From Chitinophaga pinensis (GTDB lineage: Bacteria; Bacteroidota; Bacteroidia; Chitinophagales; Chitinophagaceae), in assembly GCA_902167325.1 (NCBI GenBank), contig LR632930.1, positions 3,410,001 to 3,474,000 of the forward strand: a DNA stretch of 64,000 bases. The letters are read 5' to 3'. The position numbers and the translations under genes were made by a program. The notes beneath the pieces are model-generated. The model saw nothing but the letters and a program-made list of their open reading frames with translations, was not told the origin of the DNA and made no database searches. Position 1 is the first letter of the stretch, and each line of letters begins with the position of its first letter. Positions 37,626 to 45,979 of the stretch are shown in pieces.

Positions 37626-38360
37626 TCAGCCGTTCTTCATCATCCTGTCTGTCAGTGCAGGCATAATACGGGAAAGGATTTTAAGCAACCGGCTTTTCCC
37701 GATATGCTGTTCGTAGCGGTTGTCCCCAAAGCCTTTTATGAAGGTTACAGCCAGTTGCTCCGGAGATATTTTGCCGGAACTACGCTCTGCAGTCATTGCC
37801 GTATCCACCAAAGGAGGAATGATGTCGAACACCCTTATGCCGGAACCTTCCAGCTGGTAGCGCAGGGCTTTGGCGAAAGTGTGAACAGCGGATTTAGTGG
37901 CACAGTACACGGGAGCCGAACGTTTAGGTGCTATATAGAGCGCGCTGGAAACAAATACTACCGCAGCCTCCGGCTGCCCGGAAAGCAAGGGCATTAATCT
38001 GTTTGTGAGGGTTAAAGGGGCAGTGAAATTGACGCTGGTTTCAGTAAGGATATGCTGTAGGGAGTCAGGCTCATCTTTGAAGTTATACGAAAGCTGTATG
38101 CCGGCATTGTTGATGAGGACACTCAGTCCGGTATGGTTTGTTGTCATATAATCACAAAGGGCATCCAGTGAAGCAGGGTCAGAGAGGTTGCAGGGGAAAG
38201 TGGCTGTACCCGGCATGGAAGCTGCGGCAGCGGTAAGTTTAGCAGCATCGCGGCCTGTTAGTACTAACTGGTTGCCCTGTGCATGAAATTGCCGTGCCAG
38301 TGCAAGTCCTATGCCGGTAGCGCCGCCGGTAATGAGTATAGTATGTCCTGATGTTTTCAT
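37626..38360 (-). CDS. Short-chain dehydrogenase/reductase (DltE-like)
   Basis: A 244-residue classical SDR. The NAD(P)-binding motif TGGATGIGLAL is near the N-terminus, NNAG is at about 87-90, and the catalytic Ser-Tyr-Lys triad is in VSSALYIAPKRSAPVYCATKSA. The start is placed at ATG 38360 (MKTSGHTILITGG); the upstream in-frame extension to 38420 has no SDR character. The Crp-type regulator gene lies 71 bases upstream on the same strand and probably controls it. The substrate is unknown. Confidence 0.88.
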   Translation of the reverse strand: MKTSGHTILITGGATGIGLALARQFHAQGNQLVLTGRDAAKLTAAAASMPGTATFPCNLSDPASLDALCDYMTTNHTGLSVLINNAGIQLSYNFKDEPDSLQHILTETSVNFTAPLTLTNRLMPLLSGQPEAAVVFVSSALYIAPKRSAPVYCATKSAVHTFAKALRYQLEGSGIRVFDIIPPLVDTAMTAERSSGKISPEQLAVTFIKGFGDNRYEQHIGKSRLLKILSRIMPALTDRMMKNG

Positions 38361-38431
38361 GTACGGAAAGGAGTGTTTGGAAGCAAAGTTCCCACAAGCA
38401 TTTTCCGCATCCGTATACATAGGTAAAGAAA

Positions 38432-39013
38432 TCAGCGGCCTGCTGATTTCCTTCTGATCCTGCTGAGCTGTGTAGGTGTTACGCCGAGGTAAGAGGCTAT
38501 ATGGTATTGAGGGATGGTGGCTTCCAGCTCAGGGTACCTTTCCCGGAACAGAAGGTAACGTTCCTCTGCATCCAGCTGAACGATCTCTATTTCGCGTTGT
38601 TCTTTGGCAACAAAGAACTGTTCCGCCAATATCCGGGCGGCCCGTTCCAGATCAGGGCAACTGTCGAACAAGGCACGGAAGGGTGCATATGGGGCGGAGC
38701 GTACTATGCAATCCGTCAGTGCTTCCTGCCGGATCACGTTGGGTTGCCCCGTAATGAGGGAAGCATATCCGCCTATAAAGCAGGGCGCAGTGAAGAAGTG
38801 CTTATTATAGTCCTGTCCTGCTGTATTCCTGTAATATGCCCGCATAATTCCCTGTTCAAGGAACCCGATTTCTCGTGCTACCTGTCCTTCACGGATAAAG
38901 TGTTCCCCCTTTTCGAACCGTGCCTCCGTAAACAACGGGTGCACCTTTTCCCAGGTAACCGGGGTAATGGGTGTCAGGCAATTAAGGAAATGATGAAGCG
39001 CTTCCGGGGGCAT
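38432..39013 (-). CDS. Crp/Fnr family transcriptional regulator
   Basis: A 193-residue regulator with a cyclic-nucleotide-binding-like beta-roll (about 25-115: FEKGEHFIREGQVAREIGFLEQGIMRAYY) and a C-terminal HTH (IPQYHIASYLGVTPTQLSRIRRK). There are no Cys ligands for an FNR-type cluster. Phylum relatives often sit next to the oxidoreductase they regulate; here that is the SDR gene downstream. Confidence 0.9.
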   Translation of the reverse strand: MPPEALHHFLNCLTPITPVTWEKVHPLFTEARFEKGEHFIREGQVAREIGFLEQGIMRAYYRNTAGQDYNKHFFTAPCFIGGYASLITGQPNVIRQEALTDCIVRSAPYAPFRALFDSCPDLERAARILAEQFFVAKEQREIEIVQLDAEERYLLFRERYPELEATIPQYHIASYLGVTPTQLSRIRRKSAGR

Positions 39014-39111
39014 AACAATGTTTTTATCCAGTTGATAAATATACGGAATAAGGGGTACGGGCTACTGTCAATTCCCTATATTCACATACAGATTTTAAAT
39101 GATAAGCATCC

Positions 39112-40890
39112 ATGAAGATACGTTCCTGCTTAATAGCCCTTGCCCTTTTCTTTTCCTCCGTTACCCTTACCCTTGCCTGTGCCGGGTATCCGGCGAAATC
39201 AACCCGTATTGCTGATAGTCCGGCTATAGCAGATACCGGTGAAGTGGCTGATTTAGTATTACTGGCCCGGGTATGGGGGTATCTGAAGTACTTTTCACCC
39301 GTTATCAGCGAACGCAATATAGATTGGGACAAGATGCTGATCAGCCAGCTGCAATACCTGGAAAGCCAACCGTCTGGCGGTATTCAGCAATCCATCCGTA
39401 CCATGCTGGACTCCGCTGCCCCTGTGGCCCCATCCGGCAAAAGATCAGGCGCCCGGCTGCTGGAAGACGCGAAAGATATCGAGAAGGTAAACATAGATCA
39501 CAGCTGGATAGCCGAAGCGGCACAGCTCACTCCGGCAGACAAGGAACGCCTTTCCGCACTGGCGGATTATTTCAAACCGTTCTCCAACAAATACATCGAG
39601 TTCGGCGGGCCATCGCCCCGGTTTAAGGAAGAAACTTATGGGAAAGACTTCCTGCCCGAAAAGTATTACCGCCTGCTGGCGCTTTTCCGCTACTGGAACG
39701 TCATTGAATATTACCTGCCGGCAAAGTACCAGCAAAAAGGCACCTGGCCGGCCACGCTGGCAAAGCTCATCCCTGAATTCGCCGGAGCAAATACGGAACG
39801 CGATTATGCCCGCGCCCTGCTGAAACTGAATGCCACCATTACTGACGGACATTCCGTAGTACCAACCGTTGCCAGATTCCCTGAATTTGTATTATCCGGC
39901 AATATCATGCGGATGCCTTTTTCCATGGGCGTAATGGGTGATACCGTATTCGTAATGCGAACGGATTCCGGTTTCGCGGAGCTGAGTGGTATCAGGAAGG
40001 GAGACCGTATCCATACCATTAATGGCGTGCCGGTAACCCGTTATGTCGATTCCCTCAAATCCCTGATGAGCGATCCGCGGGATGAGATGAAAGCTTATTA
40101 CCTGACGATGTCTGGGATGTTACGCATGATGCCGGTTAACGGCGATTCATTGACGATCGGCTTCGAAAGTGCGGGCAGGCGCAAAGCATTCAGCATACCA
40201 TACGACTCCGGTGATATGGGGGTGTATGCAGCTGCCGCCGGAAGGGCACAAAAAGTTACGATGGAGTTGGTAAAGCAGCAGCCGGTAATTCCGGCCATGC
40301 GCATGCTGGAAGGCGATGTGCTGTTCATTGATCCGTTGAAATGGAGAGGTACGATGGCAGATACTACACGTACCCTGCTGGCAAAAGCAAAAGCACTCGT
40401 GATCGAATGCCGCACCTATCCCAATTTTGATTTCATCAACTTCACTCATTTCCTCTTCAGGAAGCAGACGGATTGCATCCGCTGGAACGGTATGGTAAGC
40501 TATCCCGGTCTCAGTAAATCTGCCCGTTACTTACGCGGGCCTGATCATACAATTCACTTTAAGGGAAAAGTAGTAGCCCTTATTTCCGAGCAATCCATCA
40601 GCCGGCCTGAAATGCTGACGATGATTGTGAAAGCCCGTGGCGGTGAAACTACACTGATCGGCCGCACCACAGGCGGGGCCGATGGAGATATTACCGCTAT
40701 TCCCATGATTGGAAATCAGGGAATGCGTTTCGTTATTTCCGGGCTCGGGGTGCTTTTCCCGGATGGCAGTTATACGCAGGGCATCGGCATAGTGCCGGAC
40801 ATTGCAGTGCCTAACAGTATCGAACAGATACTTGGTGATAAAGATGTGATCCTCGAACGCGCATTGCAATACCTCGCAACCGGAAAATAA
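39112..40890 (+). CDS. S41 family peptidase (592 residues)
   Basis: An exported serine peptidase of the C-terminal-processing/tail-specific type. Order: signal peptide MKIRSCLIALALFFSSVTLTLACA; helical N-terminal S41 domain (VWGYLKYFSPVIS, LLALFRYWNVIEYYLPAKYQ, TDGHS); PDZ-like region GIRKGDRIHTINGVPV at about 290-320; and the catalytic domain with EQSISRPEM (likely nucleophile S497) and TTGGADGDI. It is a clear paralogue of the peptidase inside the lanthipeptide cluster (52439-54625) but lacks that protein's extra N-terminal domain. Its stop lies ten bases before the left 129-bp repeat. It may be an outlying member of the cluster or the source of a duplication. Confidence 0.87.
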   Translation: MKIRSCLIALALFFSSVTLTLACAGYPAKSTRIADSPAIADTGEVADLVLLARVWGYLKYFSPVISERNIDWDKMLISQLQYLESQPSGGIQQSIRTMLDSAAPVAPSGKRSGARLLEDAKDIEKVNIDHSWIAEAAQLTPADKERLSALADYFKPFSNKYIEFGGPSPRFKEETYGKDFLPEKYYRLLALFRYWNVIEYYLPAKYQQKGTWPATLAKLIPEFAGANTERDYARALLKLNATITDGHSVVPTVARFPEFVLSGNIMRMPFSMGVMGDTVFVMRTDSGFAELSGIRKGDRIHTINGVPVTRYVDSLKSLMSDPRDEMKAYYLTMSGMLRMMPVNGDSLTIGFESAGRRKAFSIPYDSGDMGVYAAAAGRAQKVTMELVKQQPVIPAMRMLEGDVLFIDPLKWRGTMADTTRTLLAKAKALVIECRTYPNFDFINFTHFLFRKQTDCIRWNGMVSYPGLSKSARYLRGPDHTIHFKGKVVALISEQSISRPEMLTMIVKARGGETTLIGRTTGGADGDITAIPMIGNQGMRFVISGLGVLFPDGSYTQGIGIVPDIAVPNSIEQILGDKDVILERALQYLATGK

Positions 40891-40911
40891 GTATCAGCAG
40901 TTTATAAAAGC

Positions 40912-40940
40912 GAATGGCGCCCCTATTGAGGGCGCCATTC
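40912..40940. terminator. Hairpin terminator within left repeat
   Basis: GAATGGCGCCC pairs perfectly with GGGCGCCATTC over a 7-base loop. A TTATTGTT stretch follows on the plus side, so it can terminate the S41 gene. It is identical to 58006-58034. Confidence 0.75.
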
Positions 40941-40962
40941 TTATTGTTCGCGGAATTTATTG

Positions 40963-41028
40963 TTACAGTCCGTCTACCCAGAGCGGGTTCTGCGAGAGCT
41001 TGGGGTTCAGCTGCCGTTCCTGAATGGG
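40963..41028 (-). pseudogene. SusD C-terminal fragment (orphan)
   Basis: On the minus strand these bases read as the last 21 residues plus stop of the SusD at 58057-59805 (ending SQNPLWVDGL), identical in DNA. No further susD sequence is recognisable upstream of it. It is a remnant or a recombination footprint and is not an expressed gene. The rest of the 626-base gap 40891-41516 holds a possible promoter near 41160 and a long AT-rich leader. Confidence 0.85.
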
Positions 41029-41155
41029 AGTCGTGCGGCATGAAGGGAATGTAACTTCAGCTTAAAGAATGCGGTGTTTGTTGCGTGGAAGGTGCACCTG
41101 TCGTATATACGTGCTTCGTACAACAACTACTGTTGATATTTTTTTGGAAAAAAAG

Positions 41156-41185
41156 TTTGTTTGGAAATGTAAAATGATTACTTTG
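41156..41185 (+). promoter_or_regulatory. Possible Bacteroidota-type promoter of the lanthipeptide cluster
   Basis: TTTG at 41156-41159 is followed 18 bases later by TTACTTTG (41178-41185), close to the phylum's -33 TTTG and -7 TAnnTTTG pattern. The -7 match is imperfect. It would give a leader of about 325 bases before the first precursor gene. No other good match was seen in the AT-rich stretch 41130-41360. Confidence 0.35.
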
Positions 41186-41516
41186 GATATGTAATTCGTG
41201 TGCCCCCTGATTTAGCAAGATAGTTTTAATGAAACGCAGTTGATATTCCACGAGTTTACCCTATTCCATTTGAAGAAAGCATGCTTAGTGAAAGCGTTAA
41301 CCTTATTTTTTATTCTACAATTCAAGTAATCCACATGACTATTCCCGTTCCCATTTCATCGTAACAAATTGTTTCGCGGAATCCGAGAATGACAATGTTT
41401 GACCTGGTCTGTCTATGCCCTGTAGATAGCCACGGGTAAGCACTTTCTCATGCTATGCCTCACAGCCGCCTGATCCGGGACGGCAACGTATTCCTTTACC
41501 CAAAAATCCCATCACG

Positions 41517-41816
41517 ATGAAAAAGAAGATCAAGCTGCTGCAATTCAGTAAGCAGGACATTGCCGATCTCACACAGGAGGAGCAAAGGCGGTTAATCGGT
41601 GGACAGGACAATACCCTGCCTACCGTATGTGTTAACTGTGAGCCCACGTATGTTGATTGTCCGATCACATACGTTTGTACCGTAGCTCCTGACGAATGCC
41701 AGTCGGACGCTTATTGCCCCACAGGGCCAACAGGATGTTCGGACTGGAAAAGCGTATGCCCCGGCGCATGCGACACCTCCATTTATCTGCAGACCTGCGC
41801 TTGCGGGTACCAGTAA
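41517..41816 (+). CDS. Cys-rich lanthipeptide-type precursor peptide 1
   Basis: A 99-residue peptide. The leader MKKKIKLLQFSKQDIADLTQ has the Bacteroidota class I lanthipeptide pattern (hydrophobic-x-K-x-x-I-A-x-L) and ends in the double-Gly site LIGG at 28-29, suited to a C39 peptidase. The predicted core (30-99, 70 residues) has 11 Cys and 13 Ser/Thr and almost no basic residues. Near the C-terminus is a CPGAC motif, and mid-core is DECQSDAYC. It precedes LanB, LanC and C39-exporter genes, so it is very probably dehydrated and cyclised. The core is long and Cys-dense for a lanthipeptide. Confidence 0.85.
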   Translation: MKKKIKLLQFSKQDIADLTQEEQRRLIGGQDNTLPTVCVNCEPTYVDCPITYVCTVAPDECQSDAYCPTGPTGCSDWKSVCPGACDTSIYLQTCACGYQ

Positions 41817-41958
41817 GTTTGCTAGTCTGAAGGGAACAGATCCATAAGGATCCGTGCGAATGACGTCTTCGCAACAGGATTCCTATGCCCGGCCTGATTG
41901 GCTGATCCGGCTTCTCTTCGTAGTTCTCCAATTATTCTTTAACCCAAAACCCTCACAC

Positions 41959-42345
41959 ATGAAAAAAAGGAACATCAAGCTCCTGACGTTCAACAAGCAG
42001 GACATTGCAGACCTGACCCGCGAAGAACAACAAAAACTGATCGGAGGAAATGTGGCGCCCACAGTAGGTGATTATTGCACCCAAACCTGTGGGGCTTTGT
42101 GCGGTTTTACTTTCGGCGGACAGAACGACTGCTCCAATGCCTGTACCGGAGCATGCCCCAGCTATGTTGGCGGTGGCGAATGTGATCCCGGATCAAACAT
42201 CGAAAACGTTACGTGCTACGTTTCGCTGTTGGACGAATGCCATACCGATCAGCAATGTACCTATGTACGTTGTTCAGGCGGGTGCCCTAACTCCTACAAC
42301 GATGCAACCTGTAAGGCAGGCACTACCTGCCAGGGTGTATGCTAA
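41959..42345 (+). CDS. Cys-rich lanthipeptide-type precursor peptide 2
   Basis: A 128-residue paralogue of precursor 1. The leader is nearly the same (KLLTFNKQDIADLTREEQ, double Gly at 29-30). The predicted core is 98 residues with 15 Cys and 17 Ser/Thr. Cys recurs every fourth residue in CTQTCGALC and CSNACTGAC and again as CSGGC and CQGVC. The DECHTDQQC segment matches DECQSDAYC of precursor 1. ATG 41959 is chosen because the longer in-frame reading from 41854 adds 35 residues with no leader character. The bases just upstream (about 41900-41958) resemble those upstream of precursor 1, indicating tandem duplication that included the leader region. Confidence 0.85.
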   Translation: MKKRNIKLLTFNKQDIADLTREEQQKLIGGNVAPTVGDYCTQTCGALCGFTFGGQNDCSNACTGACPSYVGGGECDPGSNIENVTCYVSLLDECHTDQQCTYVRCSGGCPNSYNDATCKAGTTCQGVC

Positions 42346-42377
42346 CATGCAGTACCGTTAAATGAAAACATCGGGTT

Positions 42378-42448
42378 GGACCTGGCGGGTGCCAGGCATC
42401 CGCCGGTCCGATCCGATAATATTTATCATATGGTGCCCCGGTGGCGCC
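42378..42448 (+). other. Two successive RNA hairpins between precursors and export genes
   Basis: Hairpin 1 (42378-42409): GGACC-t-GGCGG with CCGCC-GGTCC around an 11-base loop. Hairpin 2 (42432-42448): GGTGCC with GGCGCC. Neither has a U-tract, so they look more like a stabiliser or processing site than a full terminator. They could keep precursor mRNA above that of the enzymes. Confidence 0.5.
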
Positions 42449-42478
42449 TATTAGTGAATGTCTGGATAATCTGATTAC

Positions 42479-44653
42479 ATGAGATTCAAAGCCTTGAAAC
42501 AGCTCAATGCGCGCGATTGCGGACCCACTTGTGTGAGGATGATCGCGCTGTATTATGGTAAAAGCTATTCGCTCGAATGGCTGCGGCGGCTTTCCGGATA
42601 CAATAAACATGGCACCACCATGTATCACCTGAGCAGCCTGTCAGAAAAGATCGGTCTCCGGCCAAGAGGTGTGCGACTTTCCAGTGAAATGTTGGAGCTG
42701 GTGAATACGCCTGCCATACTTCACTGGAAGGATAATCACTTCATCGTACTTCTCAAAGTGCTGAAGAACGGAGGTGTGAAAGTGGCGGATCCTGCTGTAG
42801 GGATTATCACTTATACCCGCCAGGAGTTCCTGTCTGGATGGCTGAAGAAGAACGACAACAGGGGGAACGCCCTGTTACTGGAGGTGTCGCCTAAATTTTA
42901 TGAAGAAGAAAATAAGGGCGGAAAGAATAAACTGACCTGGAGCTTTTTCCTCGTATATCTCAAACAATGTAAGCCGCAGTTAACAGCCATGTTCGCTGCC
43001 TTCCTGTTTTCGCTTTTCCTCCAGATGATCACGCCATTCATGATGCAAAGCATGATCGATATTGGTATTGAAGGACGGAATTTCAGTTTTATTCAGCTCA
43101 TCGTAATATCTCAGATTGTACTGGTAGTAAGCTCCACTGTTGTATCCTTTATTAAAAGCCGGATTTCCCTCCGCATGTCGAATATCCTGAACCTTTCGAT
43201 TCTTTCCGATTTCTGGATTAAGTTATCGAGGTTGCCCATCTTTTACTTTGACAGATATCAAACCGGCGATACTCTGAAGCGGCTTGGTGATCACTCCGTG
43301 ATACAGGGTTTTATGACCAGTACGGCCATTAATCTGGTAACATCTATTATAAATTTCATTCTGTATTCCGTCATACTCATCACATTCAATTTCCAGCTTT
43401 TCCTGATTTTCCTGCTTGGCAATTTCGTGTACTTCCTGTGGATCCGCGCCTTTATGGGTATCCGCCGTAAGTTGAACTACCAGGCATTCGAATTAGGAGC
43501 CAAAGCTCAGAATACTACCATTCAGCTTATTCAGGGCATGCAGGATATCAAGCTCAATAATGCAGAGCAGGCGAAAAGATGGGAGTGGGAAGACCTCCAG
43601 ACCAGGCTCTTTCAGTTCGGGTTTAAATCCATGAACTTTAACCAGATACAATCTGCCGGTGCATTGCTCATTAGCCAGGTAAAGGATATTTCTCTCTCAC
43701 TCATTGTGGCTAAGCTGGTGATCGATGGAGAAATTACTTTGGGAACCATGGTATCCGTCCAGTATATCATCGGCCAGCTCAGCGGGCCTGTGGCTGCTTT
43801 TATTGGCCTGGTGCAAAGTAGTCAGGATGCGAAGATCAGTCTGGAAAGGCTGAATGATATTCATGAAGTAGAGGAAGAAGAACCCCGGGATAAGCCGTTC
43901 ATGCATAACCTGCCGGAATCCGCCACGGAAATCGTACTCGATAAAATGAATTACATGTATCCCGGTGCCGAATCAAATGTACTGAAGGATATATCACTGC
44001 ACATCCCTCTGGGGAAAATGACAGCTATAGTTGGTGCCAGCGGTGGTGGAAAATCTACCCTGCTGAAAATACTCATGAAATCTTACACTGATTACAAAGG
44101 GGATATTCAGGTGGGGAGCGCTGATTTTAAAAAGATCAGTCCGGGATACTGGCGTAGCCTTTCCGGCTTTGTTACCCATGATGGTTTCATTTTCAATGAT
44201 ACGATTGAGCGGAATATTGCCATGGGAGACGAGACGCCGGATACAGAATGGGTGGAAGAATGTTGCCGTATCGCCAATATCAGTGAATTCATCGATACAC
44301 TGCCAAACGGACTGGAAACACTGATCGGTACGGAAGGGGTCGGCATCAGCCAGGGACAGAAGCAACGCCTTCTTATCGCCCGCGCATTGTATAAAAGGCC
44401 TCAGTTCCTGTTTCTCGACGAAGCTACAAATGCACTGGATGCCAATAACGAAACTGAGATCATCAGCAATCTTAAATCCCACACCATAGGCAAAACGGTT
44501 ATCGTCATCGCTCACCGCCTCAGCACAGTGAAAGATGCAGACCAGATTCTGCTGCTCAATGATGGTGAAGTTGTGGAAAAGGGATGTCATGGCGAGCTTA
44601 TAGAAGTAAAAGGCCGGTATTGGGACCTGGTAGAAAAACAAATGGTAAAGTAA
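42479..44653 (+). CDS. Peptidase-containing ABC exporter (C39, PCAT type)
   Basis: A 724-residue inner-membrane exporter that cuts double-Gly leaders and moves the peptide out. The N-terminal C39 peptidase domain is about 1-130, with Q8, C14 in NARDCGPTCVRM, H87 in NHFIVLL and D104 in ADPAVG. The six-helix transmembrane domain is about 155-440. The ATPase is about 490-724, with Walker A GASGGGKSTL, signature ISQGQKQR, Walker B FLFLDEAT and the switch His in VIVIAHRLST. The leaders of the two upstream precursors end in LIGG, which fits this peptidase. HlyD and TolC partners are in the same cluster. Confidence 0.95.
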   Translation: MRFKALKQLNARDCGPTCVRMIALYYGKSYSLEWLRRLSGYNKHGTTMYHLSSLSEKIGLRPRGVRLSSEMLELVNTPAILHWKDNHFIVLLKVLKNGGVKVADPAVGIITYTRQEFLSGWLKKNDNRGNALLLEVSPKFYEEENKGGKNKLTWSFFLVYLKQCKPQLTAMFAAFLFSLFLQMITPFMMQSMIDIGIEGRNFSFIQLIVISQIVLVVSSTVVSFIKSRISLRMSNILNLSILSDFWIKLSRLPIFYFDRYQTGDTLKRLGDHSVIQGFMTSTAINLVTSIINFILYSVILITFNFQLFLIFLLGNFVYFLWIRAFMGIRRKLNYQAFELGAKAQNTTIQLIQGMQDIKLNNAEQAKRWEWEDLQTRLFQFGFKSMNFNQIQSAGALLISQVKDISLSLIVAKLVIDGEITLGTMVSVQYIIGQLSGPVAAFIGLVQSSQDAKISLERLNDIHEVEEEEPRDKPFMHNLPESATEIVLDKMNYMYPGAESNVLKDISLHIPLGKMTAIVGASGGGKSTLLKILMKSYTDYKGDIQVGSADFKKISPGYWRSLSGFVTHDGFIFNDTIERNIAMGDETPDTEWVEECCRIANISEFIDTLPNGLETLIGTEGVGISQGQKQRLLIARALYKRPQFLFLDEATNALDANNETEIISNLKSHTIGKTVIVIAHRLSTVKDADQILLLNDGEVVEKGCHGELIEVKGRYWDLVEKQMVK

Positions 44654-44663
44654 AACTTATGTT

Positions 44664-45977
44664 ATGTCAAGATTTCAGTTGAATGATCACCTGGTTTCCG
44701 CAGAAGAGCCGCGCCGCTCGGAAGACGCATACTCTTTTCTTTCCCAGCGGCCTTCTTTCGTGGAGCGTAATGGTATTCAGATCATCGCATGCATATTTGT
44801 TATCCTATTGCTGTCTACCTGGTTCGTGAAATTCCCTGACAGGATCATTCAGCAGGGATACCTTAGCGCGGATAATGCGCCTATAGAAATAAAACCTAAA
44901 ACAGAAGGTGTGCTCGACCGTTTGTTGGTAGCCAATGGCGAAATGGTGGAGAAAGGGGAGGTGCTGGGATGGCTTAGCAGTGAAATAGGACATCAGGATG
45001 TACTGACCCTGCTGGCGGAACTGGAAAAAGTAGAAGTAGTTATGCTGTACGACAGCGGTAAAACGGACCGGAAGACTTTTATCAGGAATACCGCAGCCCT
45101 CAGCCTCGGAGAGCTGCAGCAACATTACTCGGCTTTTATATCGTCCTTTCTGCAGTATGAGGATTACAACCAGAACGGCTTTTACCGGGATAAGATTACG
45201 GCTGCCCGACAGGAAATCCACAACATACAATTAAGGAACCGCATCATAGAGGAACAAATGAATCTTTCCCGCAAAGACATTTCGATCAGCCGGGAAACCT
45301 ATGAAGTAGATCATCTGCTGGAAAAGAGCAGCCTCGTTACGAAAGATGAGCTGCGGCGTACCGAAAGCCAGATCATCGGAAAAGAAAAAGGCCACCAGGA
45401 GCTTGTTCTGAGCCTTATGCGGAATGAAACATCCATCAAGGACAAAACGGGAGATATTACCCAGCTGAACCACGATATAGGGCAGAATAGTATACAGTTC
45501 GCACAGGCTGTGAGGGACCTTAAAGCAAGGTTAACGGGTTGGGTAGACAGGCATGCTATCCGCGCCAATACCGCGGGTAAAGTGGAATATTCGTCATTCC
45601 TCCACGAACGGCAGCTGATCATGGCTAACCGGCCTATCGGTTATGTAATACCCGGTAATTCGGGCTATTTTCTCAAAACGACACTCGGGCAGAATGCACT
45701 GGGTAAGCTGGAAAAGAACATACCGGTAGAAATCCGTTTCAGTGGTTATCCCTTTAAGGAGTTCGGAACGGTAGAAGGCAGACTGGTACATATATCAGAT
45801 ATAGCGGTAGATAGTGGGTTCCTCAGTAAAGTGGACATGCCGCAGGGCTTACAAACTTCCCTGGGCCATAAGATCCCTTACCGTGAAAACCTCCGTGCCG
45901 AAGCCGTATTCGTTACGAAAGATATCAGGCTGCTCAAAAGATTGTTCAATAGTCTCGTCAGAACAAAAAACAATTGA
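44664..45977 (+). CDS. HlyD-family periplasmic adaptor
   Basis: A 437-residue membrane-fusion protein linking the ABC exporter to an outer-membrane channel. A cytoplasmic N-terminus of about 38 residues precedes one membrane helix (IQIIACIFVILLLSTWFV). A biotinyl/lipoyl-like half-motif (IEIKPKTEGVLDRLLVANGEMVEKGEVLGWL), a coiled-coil hairpin of about 160-290 and a closing beta-barrel domain (IPVEIRFSGYPFKEFGTVEGRLVHIS) follow. It begins ten bases after the exporter. Confidence 0.92.
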   Translation: MSRFQLNDHLVSAEEPRRSEDAYSFLSQRPSFVERNGIQIIACIFVILLLSTWFVKFPDRIIQQGYLSADNAPIEIKPKTEGVLDRLLVANGEMVEKGEVLGWLSSEIGHQDVLTLLAELEKVEVVMLYDSGKTDRKTFIRNTAALSLGELQQHYSAFISSFLQYEDYNQNGFYRDKITAARQEIHNIQLRNRIIEEQMNLSRKDISISRETYEVDHLLEKSSLVTKDELRRTESQIIGKEKGHQELVLSLMRNETSIKDKTGDITQLNHDIGQNSIQFAQAVRDLKARLTGWVDRHAIRANTAGKVEYSSFLHERQLIMANRPIGYVIPGNSGYFLKTTLGQNALGKLEKNIPVEIRFSGYPFKEFGTVEGRLVHISDIAVDSGFLSKVDMPQGLQTSLGHKIPYRENLRAEAVFVTKDIRLLKRLFNSLVRTKNN

Positions 45978-45979
45978 TA

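Larger units (their letters stand above)
40901..41029. repeat. 129-bp direct repeat, left copy
   Basis: It matches 57995-58123 at 128 of 129 positions in the same orientation; the one difference is base 40909 (A against C). It holds a hairpin terminator and the last 21 codons of a susD gene on the minus strand. Beyond 41029 the similarity stops. The pair brackets the lanthipeptide cluster at a spacing of about 17.1 kb. Confidence 0.92.

Noticed and set aside
40811..41041. Minus-strand open frame spanning the left repeat
   Set aside because: It runs out of frame with the susD remnant and through the terminator hairpin, so it is not a real gene.
41057..41251. Minus-strand 64-codon frame in the cluster leader region
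   Set aside because: It lies over the AT-rich putative promoter with no coding signature or neighbour support.
41854..41958. Longer reading of precursor 2
   Set aside because: The added 35 residues precede a complete leader starting MKKRNIKLL that matches precursor 1, so the internal ATG 41959 is used.
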